This document shows, piece after piece, positions 59,706 through 64,000 of a stretch of 64,000 bases of DNA. The notes under the pieces are model-generated. The model saw nothing but the letters and a program-made list of their open reading frames with translations, ran no database searches and was not told the origin of the DNA. Position 1 is the stretch's first letter; each line of letters opens with the position of its first letter. Source of the stretch: Nymphaea colorata (lineage: Eukaryota > Streptophyta > Magnoliopsida > Nymphaeales > Nymphaeaceae); the NCBI RefSeq assembly GCF_008831285.2, contig NC_045141.1, positions 21,138,848-21,202,847 on the forward strand. Direction: 5' to 3'. The position numbers were made by a program, and so were the translations under genes.

Positions 59706-61740
59706 GCTTTACTTTGCTGAGATCTCAGAGTGGGGACTTGTGGATCCTTCTTCTTTCTTTTCTTGCTGGTTCTTTTCCTTCCCATGGTAAGGAGGCATGG
59801 GGGGCGAGGGCAGGAAGAGAAGAGGGCGCTTATAGTGTTCCTTCTGAAGACGCAAGATCATCGCCTTCTCCTCTTTCCTTCTCATTTCCTTTCTTGGTCA
59901 TCTTCTCCAAGTTCTGGAGCTTAGAGCGTTGTCTTTTTGGCTGCAGGACGGTGTGTTCATTCTCCAGCTTTCGTTCTGTTCTCTGTCTCCGCTTTCCTCT
60001 TCAATACTTTTACGTCCTTGTGGAATTATTGGTATCTGCTTCGTGGTTTTGAATTGTCCAACTCTGGATTGTTTTCCATTCCTTTTTTTTCCAATTTGAA
60101 TTTGTCTTCAATCTTGTTTCTAGCTGTTATGATAGAACTGCCAGATCCTTTTATGTGCCTCTGTTGCGCACTGTGAAGGGTCTGTTTTTTCTTCGTTTTA
60201 TTGGTTTAGTTTGTAGACATTAACAGTCTTGGCATAGCTAAGTCTGGCGTTCGAAGTTCTTGGGGAGACTATAAGAGATTTTGAAATAACCGAGTCGTGG
60301 CGGGATTGAGCTTCTTGGGGAATCCAGGGCCTTCCGTGGTCAAAGAAGCCTCATATGTTCACGTTTATGTCGCTACCACCATGATGGCGGTCGCTTTGGA
60401 TCGCGTTTTGGTGCTATTGCACAATGCGACTCGACTTTATTTAGATTTTAGTCACAATTGGACATCATGAATTTGCATCAGCTACGCTGATTTACTTGGG
60501 TTTCTTAGTCGGCTTGTATCCATGAACCCTAACTGCGTTGTTCTGTCACTGGTTTGGGTTTCAAGTCCTTCCCTCATAGATTAAGTGGATCTACAATACA
60601 AGTCTGACTTCTCTGTTGAAGCTGTCCTCTATCTTTTGAACAATTTATGTCCTAATTGAAAATCATGTTCTCCAAAGAAGGCGAGGCTTTCCAAGCTTGT
60701 CCCATGTATGACCACCTCGCAGTCTTTCGCCCGCGGATCTGTTCTCTTTTCAAGTTATACATGCCGACGATCAAATATACTGCATTCGGGGGGAGAGAGA
60801 TTATATGGATGTATATAGCATTTACCTATGCCTTGTCCACTAGCTGGACGAAAAAGCCTATGTGCTTGAACATTCACAGGTGGTCGGGGGTTTACTAGAT
60901 CCTGATCTCATGGTAAGGTGCGCAGGGTACTGTCTTGTGGATCTCGCCCTTTTTAGGTTTTGTTACATTGTGTACGTTGGGAAGAAAAAAAAAGAAAAAC
61001 ATATAGATGCATCTAACACAGTTACTCTTGCACACAGCGATATTTGAATGCTCGTCTTGGCATGAAGAGCATTACAAAATGGCCCATTCAGTGAATGATA
61101 AATTTGGGCTAGATCATTTTACAGTAGGAGGCCTGAATTCAAAGTTTAATACTGAGAATGTGATGCTATCATTGTAGAACTCACAGTATTGATGAAATTG
61201 TATATATTTTTTTAGTCAGATGCTAGAGGGTCACGTCAACTGTGACAAGAAGTTAAGGCTGATGAGAGAAAATTAGTAAAAATTATGCACATTTGTGGTT
61301 GAGATTCCTTTATAATATCCAATACTTGGTGGTAAGAGTATGCATGGCTGACATAGAAATGCAGCACATTCCTTTTATGGAAGCATTCATTCATAAACGT
61401 GAATTCTCTAAGCTATTTTTTATTTTATGCTTGAGCCGTTAGTTTTATAAAATTTGTATCTCTTGCAATGATTCTTGTTACCCATGCCGAGTTTTCTTTG
61501 TAGCTGGTTCATTCCAATTTATTCAGTTAAAAACGAAAAATGATAAATGAAAATTATGGTCTCTGGGCCTCCAGTTCTCCAAGATAAAAATGAAGAGCAA
61601 TTGCTAATCAACTTTTCACGTGCTTTAGCTCATTTATGAGAAATCAAAACTTTTCCATTCTCCACTTTATTCTGGAAGTAACAACTTAATGGCATTGGGT
61701 TCTTTTTCCATTAATAGAGCAAGTTACTGTCGGCAAAGTG

Positions 61741-61866
61741 TAGTTCGAAATTCTTTTAGTCTATAATTTCCTGTTTTTGATAATGAATTGCTTAGAGTTT
61801 TAGTGTAGTTCGAAACTCTTTTAGTCTATAATTTCCTGTTTTTGATAATGAATTGCTTAGAGTTTT
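61741..61866 (+). repeat. 65-bp tandem duplication before a cyclin splice acceptor
   Basis: Two adjacent copies, starting TAGTTCGAAATTC (61741) and TAGTTCGAAACTC (61806), differ at one base in about 60. The second copy runs to 10 nt before the acceptor GATGCAG at 61869-61875. Confidence 0.95.
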
Positions 61867-61937
61867 CTGATGCAGGTTCATTGAGTTCAAAGACATTCAA
61901 GAGCTTAGCACTGGCATTTGTTATAATCCTTGTGGCG

Positions 61938-64000
61938 ATGGACAGAAAAAACATAATCTTTTTTGAAGCTCAAGAGACTACAGGTAGAATCACTCGTGCT
62001 AGAGTGGCAGCTATATGTGCTGCTAATGCTGCAATTCCCTTGAGAGAATCTTGTGTAAAGCAAGAAAAGGAACTCCACCGATATTCTAAGAGGGTGGGCC
62101 TGGATGAGAACCATCATGCTCCAAGCATTGTCAAAGTGCAGAATAAGAGACAGGCTGTGCTGAAGGATATCTCTAACATTGCTTGCAAGACCTCATTTAT
62201 TAACTGCATTGAGGAAGCCAAAAGTAAGGTAAGACCATAAGAAGTGGAACATACTCGTCTTATTTGGAGTTTCAAGTGTAGTAGCATCTCTAGATTGTGA
62301 CTTTCATCGTGAAAGCTTTTAACAATGAAAGGACCAAGCACCTCTAAAGAATGAATACACACACACATCGAGAAACGCATATGTTTTGGTTCCTTTTGTG
62401 CCAACCGTAATATCTTTTGTGAAGTTGCCTGGTTGCATTTTCTTTGGTTTTTCTTGTGTCCTGGAAGAAACTGAATGATCGATTATGAATTTATGTATAC
62501 TTCAGAAGCCCAAAAGCTGCAAGAATGTTAAGCTGAATACTAGAATAAAAGAGTCAAGTGTGGCTCCTGCCCATGATGAAGAGGTTGCAGATTGTCAAGA
62601 GCAGGCGAGACAGAAAAAATTGCAGACTGACGACCTGGCTATCATTGAGCATGAGAAAGTGAAGAAAGTCCCAGAACATACTTCCAAAGATGTTGTTTCC
62701 ACTGACAAAGGTCTGATGTGCCATCTCCTTGCTTTCAAAGTTAATATTTAAGAGGGCTGCAGCTGCTCAGTAAAAGAATCACCATAATGTCATGTAAAGC
62801 TAGCTTTTTACTTTCTTCAAGGAGAAAGCACTTATATTTATATGTCAGTACCTTCAATTAATCAAGCCATCATTTCAATTTGAAGGAAGATGTATAATAG
62901 AAAACCAAGCCCTGAAAAGAAAGTGGATTTCATACCCAAAAATGTTTATAATGCTGAGAGACTTATTCCTTGTCTGTTATTTACTTTCTACATATAGCAT
63001 GTGCTATCCTGTTTTGTAACTGTTTGGCCATGTTGACAAGTATATTGATCTATGTCATGGTTAAAAATATCATTGATATTTCTTATATTTTTTCACCATA
63101 AATAATTAAATCAATGTACATTTTGTTGCCAGACAGACACCTCATTGTGTTTTGAATGGAAGGGGTTTCCCCTTATACAAGGACTTGAATGACATTAGAT
63201 CAGAAATTCCATCAATGGGCAGTCCTTTTGAAAAGTTTTGGTGGGATTACTAATTTTCATTTTCTTTCTATGTTTTAAGTGTTTTCAGTTATTTAGTTCT
63301 ACAAAACTGCATGAGTTTTTTGTATTTTTAGTTAATTGAGATTTCTCTTATATATTTGATGTAATATGTGTGTTTGCGTATACGGGCATCTATGTCACAG
63401 GACTTCTCTTTTCCAATTGGATCTTCTTTTTTCTTTTTATGCATGTTTCATGTGTGTGCCGTCTGGGAATTTTGTGCTCCTCTTCATTTTTCCCTGTTGC
63501 AAATGGATATCTATTTGAATCGCCATTATTATTTCAAATTTTCAATACTTCCTGAAAAGTAAGACATCTGTTAGGTTATTATTTCATGAGCATGAATTAA
63601 CAGGTGGTTTACTGGTTTCAACATAAGCACATGGAACTGCTTACAGTTAGGCAGACATCTGAAGAAGATGTTTCTGACTATAGTACTAAAGCAGCTTAGT
63701 CTTTTTAATCAGGTGATGCTATCAACACTGAAGACATGCATAAAGGGGAAATACTTACCGGTATACACTTTGTAGACATTGATGTGGACCACAAGGATCC
63801 CAAAATGTGCAGCCTTTATGCCTCGGAGATCTATGCTTACTTACAACAGGCTGAGGTGTGTAACTGCGTATGGCCATAAGTCTAGAAAAAATTGCATGGT
63901 GGCTAAATAATGCTTTTCATGGATTTTTGTTCTTCAGATTAATTCCTAAAGTTTTATTTCCTCATTCCTTGTTCTCCTGTAGCTGGACGTTTGCAAATTG
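61938..64000 (+). CDS. A2-type cyclin, N-terminal half (cut by window end)
   Basis: Regulatory subunit of cyclin-dependent kinases acting in S to M phase in the nucleus. Visible coding exons are 61938-62228, 62506-62710, 63713-63855 and 63983 to the window end; phases agree. The start ATG is 63 nt inside the exon after acceptor GATGCAG. The frame is open upstream of it, so a longer N terminus through another exon is possible. N-terminal marks of the A2 group are GRITRARVAAICAANAA (about 17-33), the VLKDISNI block that holds the destruction box (74-81), and FVDIDVDHKDPKMCSLYASE (about 186-205) just before the cyclin box. The box itself lies beyond the window. The usual destruction-box arginine before AVL is glutamine here (KRQAVLKDISN). 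A 5'UTR exon probably ends near 59787, leaving a leader intron of about 2 kb. Confidence 0.88.

Noticed and set aside
1..64000. CRISPR arrays, operons or bacterial-type defence systems
   Set aside because: The window is eukaryotic with introns throughout; no regularly spaced direct repeats or prokaryotic gene sets were found.

Overview
The window reads as nuclear DNA of a flowering plant. Its genes have many spliceosomal introns. They include an NF-YA factor with a miR169 target site, a plastid PDZ/rubredoxin protein of the ENH1 type and an A2-type cyclin. There is also a nuclear copy of plastid trnK-UUU sequence and abundant small retroelements. The DNA is AT-rich, with long CT/GA microsatellites at several gene starts. 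I cannot name the species.

Layout. 1-6.9 kb: gene-free, with fragments of small inverted-repeat elements. About 7.0-12.9 kb (+): NF-YA gene with a 5'UTR exon, five coding exons and a miR169 site in the 3'UTR. 13.57-15.66 kb (-): ENH1-like gene, tail to tail with NF-YA. 15.7-18.2 kb: promoter and repeat DNA. 18.2-34.2 kb (+): a six-coding-exon gene for a 399-residue protein that I do not recognise. Its first coding intron is about 11 kb and holds a tandem TRIM-like array, a second LTR pair, SINE-like insertions and degenerate repeats. 36.7-39.7 kb (+): a single-exon gene for a 660-residue type I membrane protein resembling Arabidopsis At1g75140. 42.4-43.9 kb: a decayed coding segment and a plastid-derived insertion. 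44.38-52.5 kb (-): a 12-exon scramblase-family gene with a likely mitochondrial leader. 53-59 kb: intergenic repeats. 59.5-64 kb (+): the 5' half of an A2-type cyclin gene, cut by the window end.

These are independent genes rather than a cluster with one function. I found no operon-like or defence system. The points most worth following are the tandem TRIM array with textbook PBS and PPT sites, the unrecognised 399-residue protein with a duplicated motif, a displaced arginine in the cyclin destruction box, a recent tandem duplication at a cyclin splice acceptor, and the plastid insertion.

Gene models were built by hand from reading-frame continuity and GT-AG (once GC-AG) splice signals. For NF-YA, the 399-residue gene and the scramblase gene, all exon phases add up to a whole number of codons. 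The 5' boundary of ENH1 exon 2 and the 5'UTR exons are less certain.
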